Assembly (NCBI GenBank): GCA_958295645.1 | Contig: OY282361.1 | Span: 1,888,501 to 1,952,500, forward strand | Reading direction: 5' to 3' | DNA from: Longimicrobiales bacterium | GTDB taxonomy: Bacteria > Gemmatimonadota > Gemmatimonadetes > Longimicrobiales > Gaopeijiaceae | Length of the DNA stretch: 64,000 nucleotides | In this document: positions 8,417 to 22,778 of the stretch, one piece after another | Layout: every line of letters starts with the position of its first letter | Numbering within the stretch: position 1 is the first letter of the stretch | Notes under the pieces: model-generated | The model's database searches: none | What the model was told of the DNA's origin: nothing | The model's input: the letters and a program-made list of their open reading frames with translations, nothing else | Program-made: the position numbers and the translations under genes

Positions 8417-9217
8417 ATGCGTTCTCTGGGCGTCGCGTTTGCGGTCGGCGCGAGCGACATCGTCCGTTCTTTCCGTCGCACCTCGCTTTGGGCGACTCCT
8501 GGCTGGTTCGACTTCATCCTCGCCTATCGCCGTACTCTACTGGGGCCGTTCTGGGAGACGGTGGCCATGGCGCTCTGGGTTGGCGGCCTCGGCGTCGTGT
8601 TCAGCTATTCCCTCGGCGCCGGCGACACGCAATACCTGGCGTACGTCAGCGTAGGAGTCGTCGTTTGGTTCTACATGTCCTCGCTTGCCACGACCAGCGC
8701 CAACCTGTTCCGCAGCAAGGATTCCCTTATTCTCAGTACGAACAACCCTTCGTACACGTATGTCCTGCGGCACATCGTCGCCTCCATGGCCCGAGCGCTG
8801 TGGCACGTGCCGGTTCTGGTTGCAGTCCTTGCGATGTCGGCGTGGCCGTCGCCGTTGCAGATGATGCTCTCGGTTCTCGGGGGCGCCGGAATCCTTCTCA
8901 CGTCGCTTTGGGTGGCGGCTCTCATCGGGCTGGCGGGCACCAGATTCGCAGACGCCCACCACGGACTGTCATTGGCAATGCGATTCTTGTTCTTCGCTAC
9001 GCCCGTGTTCTGGCGAGCCGACGCCCTGGGCGGCCGCTCGATGATCGCCAAAGCCAATCCATTCACGCATTTCCTGGACGTGGTGCGCGCGCCCCTGCTG
9101 GGCGAGCCGGTCGCCGACGGAGCTTGGACAGTGGTCTTGGCGACCAACGCAGTTGGAATCGTCCTCACCGTGCTTATCTATGGACAATACAACCGGCGCC
9201 TTGTCTTCTGGCTCTGA
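8417..9217 (+). CDS. wzm: Polysaccharide ABC transporter permease (Wzm-type)
   Basis: 266-residue ABC-2 permease with about six hydrophobic segments, beginning MRSLGVAFAVGASDIVRSF at 8417 (a GTG lies directly before it). The N-terminal amphipathic part (YRRTLLGPFWETVAMALWVGGLGVVFSYSL) is characteristic of O-antigen and polysaccharide exporters of the Wzm/TagG/KpsM group, as is the C-terminal NPFTHFLDVVRAPLLGE. It should form the membrane channel that moves undecaprenyl-linked glycan across the inner membrane. The ATPase gene starts inside its last 38 bases, so the pair is translated together. It is the export partner expected for the surrounding glycosyltransferases. Confidence 0.9.
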   Translation: MRSLGVAFAVGASDIVRSFRRTSLWATPGWFDFILAYRRTLLGPFWETVAMALWVGGLGVVFSYSLGAGDTQYLAYVSVGVVVWFYMSSLATTSANLFRSKDSLILSTNNPSYTYVLRHIVASMARALWHVPVLVAVLAMSAWPSPLQMMLSVLGGAGILLTSLWVAALIGLAGTRFADAHHGLSLAMRFLFFATPVFWRADALGGRSMIAKANPFTHFLDVVRAPLLGEPVADGAWTVVLATNAVGIVLTVLIYGQYNRRLVFWL

Positions 9218-9989
9218 CCCCGGGTTCCGGGACTTCTCCGTTCAGCTCCGGCGCGTGACGCTGGAGATGTCGCTCGTGCAGCGCCGGGGGCGGGGATTCG
9301 CCTTGCGTGATGGGATCGCCGCCGCTTCGCGCGTGCCCCGGCGCATGACGGTGCTCGACGACGTGTCTCTGACGATCGGCCGGGGGGAGAGAGTCGGAGT
9401 CATCGGCCACAACGGCGCGGGAAAGACCGCGCTTCTGCGGATCGTCGCCGGCATCTATCCGCCCACGGCAGGCGCTTGCGAGACCAGGGGCCGCGTGTCC
9501 TGCTTGTTCAACACCGCACTGCACGGCTACGGCGACGCGACCGCGCTGGAATTCATCGTGCTTGTCGGTCTCACGCGTGGCCTCAGCCGCAAGCAAGTCA
9601 GCAGTCGCATACCTGCGATCGCTCGTTTCTCCGAGATCCGCGGCCACATTCACGCACCGATACGAACATTGTCGAAAGGGATGCGCACGCGCTTGTCGTT
9701 CGCAATCGCGATTTGCATCGACTGGGACGTGCTGATACTGGACGAAGAGATCGGCACCAGCGACCTTCGGTTCCTGGCGAAGGCCCGGCGCCGCATCAAA
9801 GACGCCGAAGACGGCAAGACGCTGATGGTCGCCTCTCACAACAGCAGAGTCATCCGCGACCTCTGCGACCGCGCCGTGTGGATCCACAAGGGCCGGATAC
9901 GCGCCAGCGGCGGCGTGGACGAACTGCTGGCCGCCTACCGCGCCCACCACACGAAGCGGCGGAGAGACCTAGAGCAGACCGGAGGCTAG
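9180..9989 (+). CDS. wzt: Polysaccharide ABC transporter ATPase (Wzt-type, short form)
   Basis: 269 residues from the ATG at 9180, overlapping the permease gene by 38 bases. Walker A reads GHNGAGKTAL, the signature is LSKGMRTRL (the LSxGM form of Wzt proteins), Walker B is DVLILDEEIGTSD and the switch histidine is in MVASHNSR. It hydrolyses ATP to drive glycan export by the adjacent permease. There is no C-terminal carbohydrate-binding domain as in long Wzt proteins; the protein ends about 20 residues after the D-loop region with a basic tail, so substrate choice does not involve a terminal-cap recognition domain. Its 3' end overlaps the convergent GT4 gene by 21 bases. Confidence 0.9.
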   Translation: MDNTTGALSSGSDPGFRDFSVQLRRVTLEMSLVQRRGRGFALRDGIAAASRVPRRMTVLDDVSLTIGRGERVGVIGHNGAGKTALLRIVAGIYPPTAGACETRGRVSCLFNTALHGYGDATALEFIVLVGLTRGLSRKQVSSRIPAIARFSEIRGHIHAPIRTLSKGMRTRLSFAIAICIDWDVLILDEEIGTSDLRFLAKARRRIKDAEDGKTLMVASHNSRVIRDLCDRAVWIHKGRIRASGGVDELLAAYRAHHTKRRRDLEQTGG

Positions 9990-11138
9990 ACGCAACGCTC
10001 GAGCCGCCGCTTCGCCGACGGCCTCGGAAGGGTTGAGCACGTCCCGGTGGATTCGCGCCCCCTGCCGATAGCGTTCCAGGTCGCCGACGACCTTGACGAC
10101 CGCCTGCGCCAAGGCTGCCGGGTCCCTTGGCGGCGCAAGTTCGCCGTTGGTTCCGGGACGGACGGCCTCGACCAGGCCGCCCACACGTGTCGCCACGACC
10201 GGGGCTCCCACGGCGGAGGCGGAGGCCAGCGCCGCGCTCTGAGTCGCGTCCCGGTAAGGCGCGACCACCAGGCTGGCCGTCTCCAAGAACGCCTTCAGCT
10301 CCGGCAACGAATAGGGCGTCCATCTGCACCAGCAGCGTCCCCGGAAGCCCAGCGCGGACAGCCGGGCCTCGACGCGCTTGCCCTGCCGCCCGGACAGCGT
10401 GGATGCCGCCAGCAGGAGCCGCCAGTCCCCGAGCTGGGCGTCGATCAGCGGCAAGCTGGACAGCAAGTCCGGGAGTCCCTGCTCGGCGCGCATGTTCGAG
10501 AGATACGCCAGAACCGGGGCTCCCGCCGCCCAGTCGCGCAGGCGGCCAGCCAAGCCGGGGTCCGCCTCGACGCCTCCCAAGACCGGACCGAAATGCGGGT
10601 GGGGCATCTCGCCGCACCGACTCTCCAGGGAGGGATACATGGCCAGGAACCGTCTCCGGGTGTCGCCGTTCATGAAGAGAATCCGCGCCGCGGGCTCGTA
10701 GAAGGCGCGGTACCGGCCTGCCCGGCGGCCTTGGGGGTCGCTGAAGAAGCTCGCGTAGGGCCGGTGCGCCAGAACGACGGGCGCGATCCCGCCTCGAGAG
10801 AGCATGCGCATGGCCCAGGCGTCCAGCCGGGGCAGCAGCAGGCTCGTGGTCACCAGCGCCGACTTGGCGCCCGACGCTTGGAGGCGCCGAATCGCTCTTC
10901 GCCAGTTGAGCGGGTACGAGGCGGCCAGACGCCCAGCTGCGAAGACGTTCTTCTTCAGCGAGAACGCCGGGCGGCGCGTGCGCGCGAAGGAAGTCCAACG
11001 CACGCCGTCCGGCGGCACGAAGCCGGCGCGAGCGATGGAATGGACGTCGACCTCGTGGCCCGCGTCCCGGAGGATGGCGGCGAGAACGCTGAGGAAGTGA
11101 GGGTCCGTGTTCAGGGGGTCCACCCAGAACACCTTCAC
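9969..11138 (-). CDS. GT4 family glycosyltransferase
   Basis: 389 residues, GT-B fold of family GT4. It begins MKVFWVDPLNTDPHFLSVLAAIL, the N-terminal Rossmann half, and has the donor half with VLAYLSNMRAEQGLPDLL and the C-terminal motif GAPVVATRVGGLVEAVRPG. In the usual E-x7-E position the sequence reads PYRDATQSAALASASAVG, so the first glutamate is replaced by a Thr-Gln-Ser stretch, as in several GT4 subgroups. Cytoplasmic transfer of a nucleotide-sugar residue onto the lipid-linked glycan is likely. It is convergent with the ATPase gene (21-base overlap) and is transcribed from the 11139-11355 gap. Sugar and acceptor cannot be told. Confidence 0.85.
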   Translation of the reverse strand: MKVFWVDPLNTDPHFLSVLAAILRDAGHEVDVHSIARAGFVPPDGVRWTSFARTRRPAFSLKKNVFAAGRLAASYPLNWRRAIRRLQASGAKSALVTTSLLLPRLDAWAMRMLSRGGIAPVVLAHRPYASFFSDPQGRRAGRYRAFYEPAARILFMNGDTRRRFLAMYPSLESRCGEMPHPHFGPVLGGVEADPGLAGRLRDWAAGAPVLAYLSNMRAEQGLPDLLSSLPLIDAQLGDWRLLLAASTLSGRQGKRVEARLSALGFRGRCWCRWTPYSLPELKAFLETASLVVAPYRDATQSAALASASAVGAPVVATRVGGLVEAVRPGTNGELAPPRDPAALAQAVVKVVGDLERYRQGARIHRDVLNPSEAVGEAAARALRLASGLL

Positions 11139-11355
11139 GGCGGCGGCCCGCGCGGACGGAGGAGGCGACGGGAGTCGGGGTTCGGCTCCGTGGCTGGTCG
11201 TCGTGGGCCGGTCTCGCTCCGGGCGCGGCGGACAGGCCGATTCTCGGGCTGCTGCTCCATGCCCGGCAACTTACCGAGGCTCGCGACTTGACGGAACCGC
11301 GAGATGGCACCACCCTGCAATGCGAAGGCTTCGTCAATCACAGCGCGGAGGTTGA

Positions 11356-11790
11356 ATGTCCACGAGCGAGAGAAAGAGGTGCAGCAGCCCGACAGGACGG
11401 CTCCTCCTGGCCGCCACCGCCGTCGCCGCCTGGGCCGCGGCCTGCGACTTGGCCACCCCGCCGGCGCTGTCGAACGAGACAGAGACGGCCCCGGAGCCGG
11501 CGGCGGTTCCGAGCGCGGCGGACGGCGCCGGGCTTGCGGTCAGACTCCCGGGGGGCGCGGCGCGACACCCGATCGTCTACGTGGACGGCGTGCGGGTCGA
11601 CAGTCCCGATGGAGTCGCCGGACTCGCCGGGCTTGATCCGAGGAGCATCGAACGCATCGAAGTCCTGAAGAGCGCCGCCGCCGGAGTATTCTTTGGAGAG
11701 GAAGCCTCGGGGCGCGGCGTGATCCAGGTGTTCACCAAGGAGCTCCGCGAGCCGGACGCCGCCGACGCAGGCGAGCCCTCGCGGCCGTAG
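11356..11790 (+). CDS. Lipoprotein consisting of a stand-alone TonB-receptor plug-like domain
   Basis: 144 residues. The N-terminus has a basic stretch, a hydrophobic segment and a lipobox-like AAAC near residue 30, so it is probably a lipoprotein. Residues 60-130 match the plug domain of SusC-type TonB-dependent receptors: PIVYVDGVRVDS, then IERIEVLKSAAAGVFFGEEASGRGVIQVFTK. No beta barrel follows; the gene stops 15 residues later and the next gene is unrelated. Free plug-like lipoproteins of this type are seen in Gemmatimonadota-like genomes; their function is unknown to me. It could modulate a receptor elsewhere or serve as a periplasmic binding module. The gene stands alone between a divergent glycosyltransferase and a hydrolase gene. 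Confidence 0.8.
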   Translation: MSTSERKRCSSPTGRLLLAATAVAAWAAACDLATPPALSNETETAPEPAAVPSAADGAGLAVRLPGGAARHPIVYVDGVRVDSPDGVAGLAGLDPRSIERIEVLKSAAAGVFFGEEASGRGVIQVFTKELREPDAADAGEPSRP

Positions 11791-11890
11791 AACCGCCAGC
11801 CGGCGGCGGGGCAGCACGGTTTCGTCCGGAGGCGGCGCACCGGTTGCGTCTTTCCGCCACGGAGCGGCTCTCGACCTAAGAAGGAGGCCC

Positions 11891-13138
11891 GTGGCGAGTT
11901 CGTCTGTTGCCGCGCTTCGTTTCATCCGCGGCTGGTTCAGGGGACAGTCTCTCCACGCCGAGTGGGGCTGCGAGGCCGAAGGCGCAGGACCCAAGCTGGG
12001 CGACGTTCTGGAGACCCTGGCCACCGAGGGGCCCTGGCCCCCACGGGTTCCCGGCGTTCGGGCCGAGACGAGAACCATCGGGAACCGCGAGCCGATTCGC
12101 GCCCGGTGGTATCGCCCCGCGAAGACGGGCGGGCCGTCTCGGTACCGGCCCGGCCGTCCCCTTCCCGGCTGGTTGCTTCTCCACGGCGTCGCCGTGCAGG
12201 GGCCGGATCATCCGGGACTCGTGCGCTTCGCCACCGCGCTGGCCTCCGCCGGGTCGGCCGCGCTGATCCCCGAAGTGCCCTCCTGGAGCCGCTTGGAACT
12301 CGACCCGGCGCCCGCCGGCCCCGTCGTAGCCAAGGCGATCCGGCACCTCTGCGCAGACCCCGACGTGCTCCCGGGCGGCGTCGTACTGGCGGGCTTCTCG
12401 TTCGGCTGCCCTCAAGCCCTGCGGCTCGCGGCGGAGCTGGGCGACTCGGGGCGCCTCAGGGGCGTCGTGGGCTTCGGCGGATACTGCAACCTGCCGGACA
12501 CCTTCCGCTTCGGACTCGCAGGCGCCTACACCTGGAACGGGCGCACCCGTCGACTCCGCCCCGATCCCTACGGCAGATGGGTCGCCGGGGCCAACTATCT
12601 CCACCGCACCCCCGGCTTCGAAGGCTGCCAAGACGTGTCGAAGGCGCTGCATACGCTCGCAGCCGTGGCGGGCGCCCATGGCGTCCTGGCGTGGGAGCCC
12701 TACTACGACCGCCTCAAGCAGGAACTCGCCGACGCGCTCTCGCCCTCCAGCCGCAGTCTCTTTCGCCTCTTTGCTCCGCCCGCGGGCCAAGAACCCGACC
12801 CCGGCCAAGCCGCCGCCGTCGCGGCGCAGCTCGCCGAAGCCGCCGAGTCCGTCCATCCGCTCCTCGTCCTGCCGCAACCCTTCGACGCCTCCGGCCTGCC
12901 CCCCGTCCACCTTCTCCACGGCCGCAACGACCCGCTGATCCCCTTCACCGAGAGCCTCGCGCTGGAGCGACGCCTCCTCGAAGGCGGGGCCGGCCACGTC
13001 AGAACGACCGTCACGCGTCTGTTCGCGCACGCCCGCGAGTCCGGCAGCATAGCGGCCCAGCCCGCCGAAGCGCTGCGGTTCGTCCGGGCGCTCCGAGCGA
13101 TGATGGCGACGCAGAGGTCGCGCGCCGCGCCTGCTTAG
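11891..13138 (+). CDS. Alpha/beta hydrolase
   Basis: 415 residues from a GTG at 11891 that follows a strong AAGGAGG (11881-11887) with short spacing. Typical alpha/beta-hydrolase elements are present: oxyanion strand WLLLHGVAVQGPDHPG, nucleophile elbow GFSFG (Gly-x-Ser-x-Gly), acid HGRNDPLIPF and a candidate histidine in RLFAHARES. It has no signal peptide, so it is probably cytoplasmic. The lid region between the elbow and the acid is long (about 170 residues) and carries an FGGYCNLPDTFRF motif I cannot assign. Esterase or amidase activity is plausible; the substrate is unknown. Confidence 0.8.
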   Translation: MASSSVAALRFIRGWFRGQSLHAEWGCEAEGAGPKLGDVLETLATEGPWPPRVPGVRAETRTIGNREPIRARWYRPAKTGGPSRYRPGRPLPGWLLLHGVAVQGPDHPGLVRFATALASAGSAALIPEVPSWSRLELDPAPAGPVVAKAIRHLCADPDVLPGGVVLAGFSFGCPQALRLAAELGDSGRLRGVVGFGGYCNLPDTFRFGLAGAYTWNGRTRRLRPDPYGRWVAGANYLHRTPGFEGCQDVSKALHTLAAVAGAHGVLAWEPYYDRLKQELADALSPSSRSLFRLFAPPAGQEPDPGQAAAVAAQLAEAAESVHPLLVLPQPFDASGLPPVHLLHGRNDPLIPFTESLALERRLLEGGAGHVRTTVTRLFAHARESGSIAAQPAEALRFVRALRAMMATQRSRAAPA

Positions 13139-13248
13139 GCGTCCTTCACGCAAACGCGGCGGCGGCGGCGACGGGAGGCTCCGTAGCCCTCGTCCACCGC
13201 GTCCTCCGCACGAACGCCGCGCCGACTCGCTTCACCGGCCCTGCCGTC

Positions 13249-18970
<5,722 letters not shown>

Positions 18971-20587
18971 ATGAGCAAGATTGAAGCACAAGGAGTGCGT
19001 CGGAACACTGTGAAGAAGTGGCCCCGCACAGCGAGACGCACCGCGTACCTGGGAGCGGCGGTCGCCGTGGCTGCAGCAACGCCCGCGACCGCCCAAACCT
19101 TCCCCACCGACGACCCCGTGATTCGGGCGATCTGGGACGAGGGCATGACCGGCCGAAGCCAGGCCGAGGGCCTCGCCCAGGCGCTGCTCGATTCCATAGG
19201 CCCCCGCCTGATGGGCTCGCCCGCCTACGCCCGGTCGGCCGACTGGCTGGCCGCCAACTACGAGCGCTGGGGAATCGCGGCAGAGCGCCAGGAGTACGGG
19301 ACGTGGATCGGATGGGACCGCGGCGTCACGCACATCGATCTTCTGGAGCCTCGCGTCCGCACCTTGGAAGGCATGATTCTGGCTTGGAGCCCGGGGACCG
19401 GCGGGCGGCCCGTCGAAGGGGAAGTCGTTGCTCTGCCGGCCCTCGGGAGCGCCGCCGACCTGGCCGCTTGGCTTCCTTCGGCGCAGGGCAAGTTCGTGGC
19501 GGTCTCGTTTGCCGAGCCCACGTGCCGCGAGGATCGGTCCTGGGAGGACCACGCGACCGCGGAGTCCTTCGAGCGCATGACGGCGGCCCGAGACGCGGCC
19601 CGGCAAGAGTGGCAGAGCAGCTATGCGGCATTCATGCGCAGCGGGGGCCCGGCCCAGATGGAGGAAGCGGGCGCCTTGGGCGTGCTCACGGGGCGCTGGT
19701 CTCAGGGCTGGGGCGTAGACAAGATCTTCTCTTCGCAGACGAGCGAGATTCCGTCCGTCCATCTCTCCTGCGAAGACTATTCCTTGGTGCATCGGCTGGC
19801 GTCGAACGGCCAGGGGCCGAGAATCCGCCTGGAAGCCGAGGCCGAGTTTCTGGGCGACGTGCCGGCCTTCAACGTCGTTGCACGCATCCCCGGTACGGAA
19901 CTGCCGAACGAGTACGTCGTGCTGAGCGCTCACCTGGACTCGTGGGACGGCGCTTCCGGGGCGACCGACAACGGCACCGGCACGATCATGATGCACGAAG
20001 CCATGCGCATCCTGAAGGCGGCGTATCCGAACCCGCGCCGGACGATCCTCGTGGGGCACTGGGGCGGCGAAGAGCAAGGGCTCATCGGGTCCACCGCGTT
20101 TGCCGCCGACAATCCCGAAGTCGTGGACGGACTGCAGGCGGCCTTCAATCAGGACAACGGCACCTGGCGGATCGACTACATCCGGATGCAGGGCTTCCTG
20201 GGCGCCGGCAAGCACTTCGCGCGCTGGTTCGAACAGATGCCGCCGGAGATCACGGGGCATGTGGAACTCGACGTTCCGGGCGTGCCCGAGCGGGGCGGCT
20301 CGGACCACATGTCGTTCATCTGCAAGCCCGCGCCGGGCTTTCGGCTTCAGTCCAACTATCCCGACTACCGGCAGTACACCTGGCACACCAACCGCGACAC
20401 GTTCGACAAGCTCGTGTTCGACGACCTGCGCAACAACGCGACCCTCGCGGCCATGCTGGCCTACGCGGCTTCGGAGGATCCGGAGCGCGTCCGAGTCGAG
20501 CCGCGCGTGTTGCCAACGGACGATAGGACGGGGCGTCCGGGCGCTTGGCCGCAGTGCCGGCCGCCGCGCAGAAGCAGGGGCGGCTAG
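18971..20587 (+). CDS. Secreted M28 family zinc metallopeptidase
   Basis: 538 residues from the ATG at 18971, placed after AGAGAGGA; an earlier ATG at 18932 is less likely. The signal peptide (RRTAYLGAAVAVAAATPATAQ) predicts export. A PA-type inserted domain around residues 130-220 precedes the catalytic domain with all M28 zinc ligands and catalytic residues: HLDSW, GATDNGTG, WGGEEQGLIGS, NQDNG and GGSDHMSF. It should act as an aminopeptidase or carboxypeptidase on peptides outside the cytoplasm. The C-terminal 30 residues are Arg/Pro-rich and look unstructured. Monocistronic, convergent with the small secreted-protein gene at 20594. Confidence 0.9.
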   Translation: MSKIEAQGVRRNTVKKWPRTARRTAYLGAAVAVAAATPATAQTFPTDDPVIRAIWDEGMTGRSQAEGLAQALLDSIGPRLMGSPAYARSADWLAANYERWGIAAERQEYGTWIGWDRGVTHIDLLEPRVRTLEGMILAWSPGTGGRPVEGEVVALPALGSAADLAAWLPSAQGKFVAVSFAEPTCREDRSWEDHATAESFERMTAARDAARQEWQSSYAAFMRSGGPAQMEEAGALGVLTGRWSQGWGVDKIFSSQTSEIPSVHLSCEDYSLVHRLASNGQGPRIRLEAEAEFLGDVPAFNVVARIPGTELPNEYVVLSAHLDSWDGASGATDNGTGTIMMHEAMRILKAAYPNPRRTILVGHWGGEEQGLIGSTAFAADNPEVVDGLQAAFNQDNGTWRIDYIRMQGFLGAGKHFARWFEQMPPEITGHVELDVPGVPERGGSDHMSFICKPAPGFRLQSNYPDYRQYTWHTNRDTFDKLVFDDLRNNATLAAMLAYAASEDPERVRVEPRVLPTDDRTGRPGAWPQCRPPRRSRGG

Positions 20588-20593
20588 CGGAGG

Positions 20594-21121
20594 CTACGGC
20601 GCCTCGGGCGTCCGCAGCACCAAGTTCTTGGCTCCGTCCACGGTCAGCAGGGCCACGTCGCCGGCGGCGAGATCGACTTCCCCGTCCCAAGCGTAGATGG
20701 TTGCGACTCCGTCGCCCGGCTCCGCCCCTTCGGCCAGCACCGCTTCGAAGCGTACCGACAGCGCTGTGCGTCCAGCCCCAGCGGGGAAGTTGCGGAGCAC
20801 GTAGACCGGCCGGTCGCCTCGCACGCCTTTCGGGAACACCGTGTCGCGGACCGCCGCCTTGCCGTCGACGACGACGTCCAATGCAAAGGGGGCGATGGCG
20901 CTCGCGCACTCCTGGGGGCTTCGCATGTGGACGGGAAGGACGGCCAGTTCTTCTTCGGTGCGAGTCCGGCAGGCTTCGACGGGCACGCCCTCCACTCGCC
21001 AGGACAGGCGGATCACGGCGTCGGCGTCGGCTCCGAAGTTCGTCGGAACGCGGGACAGCCAAGCGATTCCGGCGGTCATGGCAAGGGCCAGAAGGGCCGC
21101 CGCCGCCCGGCGCGCGATCAA
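20594..21121 (-). CDS. Small exported protein coupled to the cytochrome b/ferredoxin fusion
   Basis: 175 residues with an N-terminal hydrophobic anchor or signal (AAAALLALAMTAGIAWLS). The rest is predicted beta-rich and soluble, with cysteines in VEACRTRT and SPQECAS that could form a disulfide. I do not recognise the family. Its ATG overlaps the stop of the cytochrome b fusion gene (ATGA), so the two are made together, and it may be a periplasmic subunit of that complex. Confidence 0.7.
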   Translation of the reverse strand: MIARRAAAALLALAMTAGIAWLSRVPTNFGADADAVIRLSWRVEGVPVEACRTRTEEELAVLPVHMRSPQECASAIAPFALDVVVDGKAAVRDTVFPKGVRGDRPVYVLRNFPAGAGRTALSVRFEAVLAEGAEPGDGVATIYAWDGEVDLAAGDVALLTVDGAKNLVLRTPEAP

Positions 21122-22740
21122 GGCACGGCCTCATCCAGCTCGCACTCCACGCCCACGTCGAAGTCCCGTTCCGCGGGCGCCTCCTCCATCGCCAAGATTC
21201 GCGACCGGAAGCGCTCCACCCCGTCCCGCAACACCCTTCCTTCGCCCGCCGCGGCATAGACCACCGCGATCCGGCGACGCTCCACCCTGTCCTGCAGCTC
21301 GGCTTCGCGCCCGTGGTGGACTCGCTCGTTGAACCACTTCACGCCTTCGCGGCTTCGGCAGTCCCTCGGCGGACAGGCCGCCACCATCACGCCTCCAGCC
21401 CCGGCCCGAACCAAGTACTCGATCACGGACGTGTGAAGATTGCCCGCGCACCCGACCGGGAACACTCTCGGCTCCTGCGCCTCCGCGGACGCGGGCGCCC
21501 CGGCAAGCCCGTCCACGGCGGCCAGCCCTGTTGCGACCGCAGTCGAGCCGACGGATCCCGCCGCTCCGTGCATGCATCCCACCACCACCACGTCGCCCGA
21601 TCCCGGCCGCGCCTCGGCCAGGAAGTCCTTCACGCGGGCCAACTGGTCGCGCCCCGTCCGCCCGGGCGGCCCGACGCCCATGGGCGCGCACGATCCCGCG
21701 CAGACGCCGCAGCTCACGCACTTGGCAGGATCGACCCAGCCAACCAGGCCCTCCCTCCCGTCGTCCCGGTCTACCATGGAGATGGCCTCGTAGGGACAGT
21801 CCAGGAAGCACTGCTCGCAGCCGGTGCAGTAACGCGGGTTCACCCAGGACGGGGGCGGCCTCTTCTCCGCGCGCGGCTTGGTCCACACCGGAACCAAAAG
21901 GGCCAAGAGGGCTATTGATCCGCCCACGACCCAAACCCAGCCGGCCGCCATGGCCCGCGCCACGGGCAGCCAGAACCCGTAGACCCAGTCCGCCGGCATC
22001 GTCGCGGGGAGCTTGAGCAGGTCGGCTTCGGGTCCCAGCGGAGGCGGCCAAGCCACAGCTGCAATGGCAAAGAGGCCGACCGTGCCCCACAATAGCCGCT
22101 TGGGCGGAAGCAGCTGCGCCCGAGCCAGCCTCGACACGTGCACCCAGAGAAAGAGCGCGATCCCCACCGGCAACGCGATGTGGGCGAACAAGTTCATGAA
22201 GAAGAACGCGCCCGGCAGGGATTCCTCGCCGGTGAAGGCCCGGCCCAGGGGCTCCGAGAAGACCGGCAACGCGTCCAGGAGACGGGCGCCTTCCACGGCG
22301 AGAGCTTGGCCGTGCACGTCCCAAGCCATGACGTACCCGGTCCAGCCGCAGACGAAGAAGATGCCCAGGAGCACGAGCCCCGAGACCCACGCCAGCGCAC
22401 GGGGTCCCCATGTCCGGCGCTGGGCGAACATCCGAAAGCCGTGCAGGATGGCCGCCACGACCGCCAAGTCGGAGACGTAGCGATGCAGCCCGCGAATCCA
22501 CCGCCCTCCCCACCATTGCGCGTCGATCGCCGCCACGGACTCGTAGGGCGCGCCGATGCGGTAGAAGAGGAGCAGGTACAGGCCCGTCGCCAGAAGCACG
22601 GCGAAGCAGGCCACCACCAGCGCCCCGGAGTGGTAGAGCGGGTTGAAGCGCCAAGTGTACAGCCCGTTGAAGGCGGCATCGAGGCGGGCGAGCGCTCGTA
22701 CGCCGAGGCCTCCGCCTTGCGCCTTCCAGCGATTAATCAT
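21118..22740 (-). CDS. Cytochrome b / 2x[4Fe-4S] ferredoxin / MvhD-like fusion protein
   Basis: 540 residues. Residues 20-240 are a cytochrome b6-type domain with two His pairs 14 residues apart (HRYVSDLAVVAAILH and HIALPVGIALFLWVH) for two b hemes. After a further helix, residues 290-350 hold two four-cysteine clusters (CTGCEQCFLDCP and CVSCGVCAGSCAP). The C-terminal 170 residues resemble the MvhD/FrhD iron-sulfur subunit of hydrogenase/heterodisulfide reductase systems (VVVGCMHGAAG, VGCAGNLH, CPPRDC). It probably moves electrons between the quinone pool and a soluble partner. The ATG touches a palindrome with no room for a ribosome binding site, so the mRNA may be leaderless. Divergent from the Rrf2 regulator. 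Confidence 0.85.
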   Translation of the reverse strand: MINRWKAQGGGLGVRALARLDAAFNGLYTWRFNPLYHSGALVVACFAVLLATGLYLLLFYRIGAPYESVAAIDAQWWGGRWIRGLHRYVSDLAVVAAILHGFRMFAQRRTWGPRALAWVSGLVLLGIFFVCGWTGYVMAWDVHGQALAVEGARLLDALPVFSEPLGRAFTGEESLPGAFFFMNLFAHIALPVGIALFLWVHVSRLARAQLLPPKRLLWGTVGLFAIAAVAWPPPLGPEADLLKLPATMPADWVYGFWLPVARAMAAGWVWVVGGSIALLALLVPVWTKPRAEKRPPPSWVNPRYCTGCEQCFLDCPYEAISMVDRDDGREGLVGWVDPAKCVSCGVCAGSCAPMGVGPPGRTGRDQLARVKDFLAEARPGSGDVVVVGCMHGAAGSVGSTAVATGLAAVDGLAGAPASAEAQEPRVFPVGCAGNLHTSVIEYLVRAGAGGVMVAACPPRDCRSREGVKWFNERVHHGREAELQDRVERRRIAVVYAAAGEGRVLRDGVERFRSRILAMEEAPAERDFDVGVECELDEAVP

Positions 22741-22754
22741 ATTATCATGATAAT
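22741..22754. promoter_or_regulatory. Perfect 14-bp palindrome, probable Rrf2 operator
   Basis: ATTATCATGATAAT is identical to its reverse complement and forms an A+T-rich island in GC-rich DNA. It lies between the divergent cytochrome b fusion gene (start codon directly adjacent) and the Rrf2 regulator gene (25 bases away), so one site could repress both directions. Rrf2 proteins typically bind short AT-rich dyads of this kind; the pairing with the adjacent regulator is inferred. Confidence 0.7.
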
Positions 22755-22778
22755 CAGAAGAAAAACGAAGACAACCCC

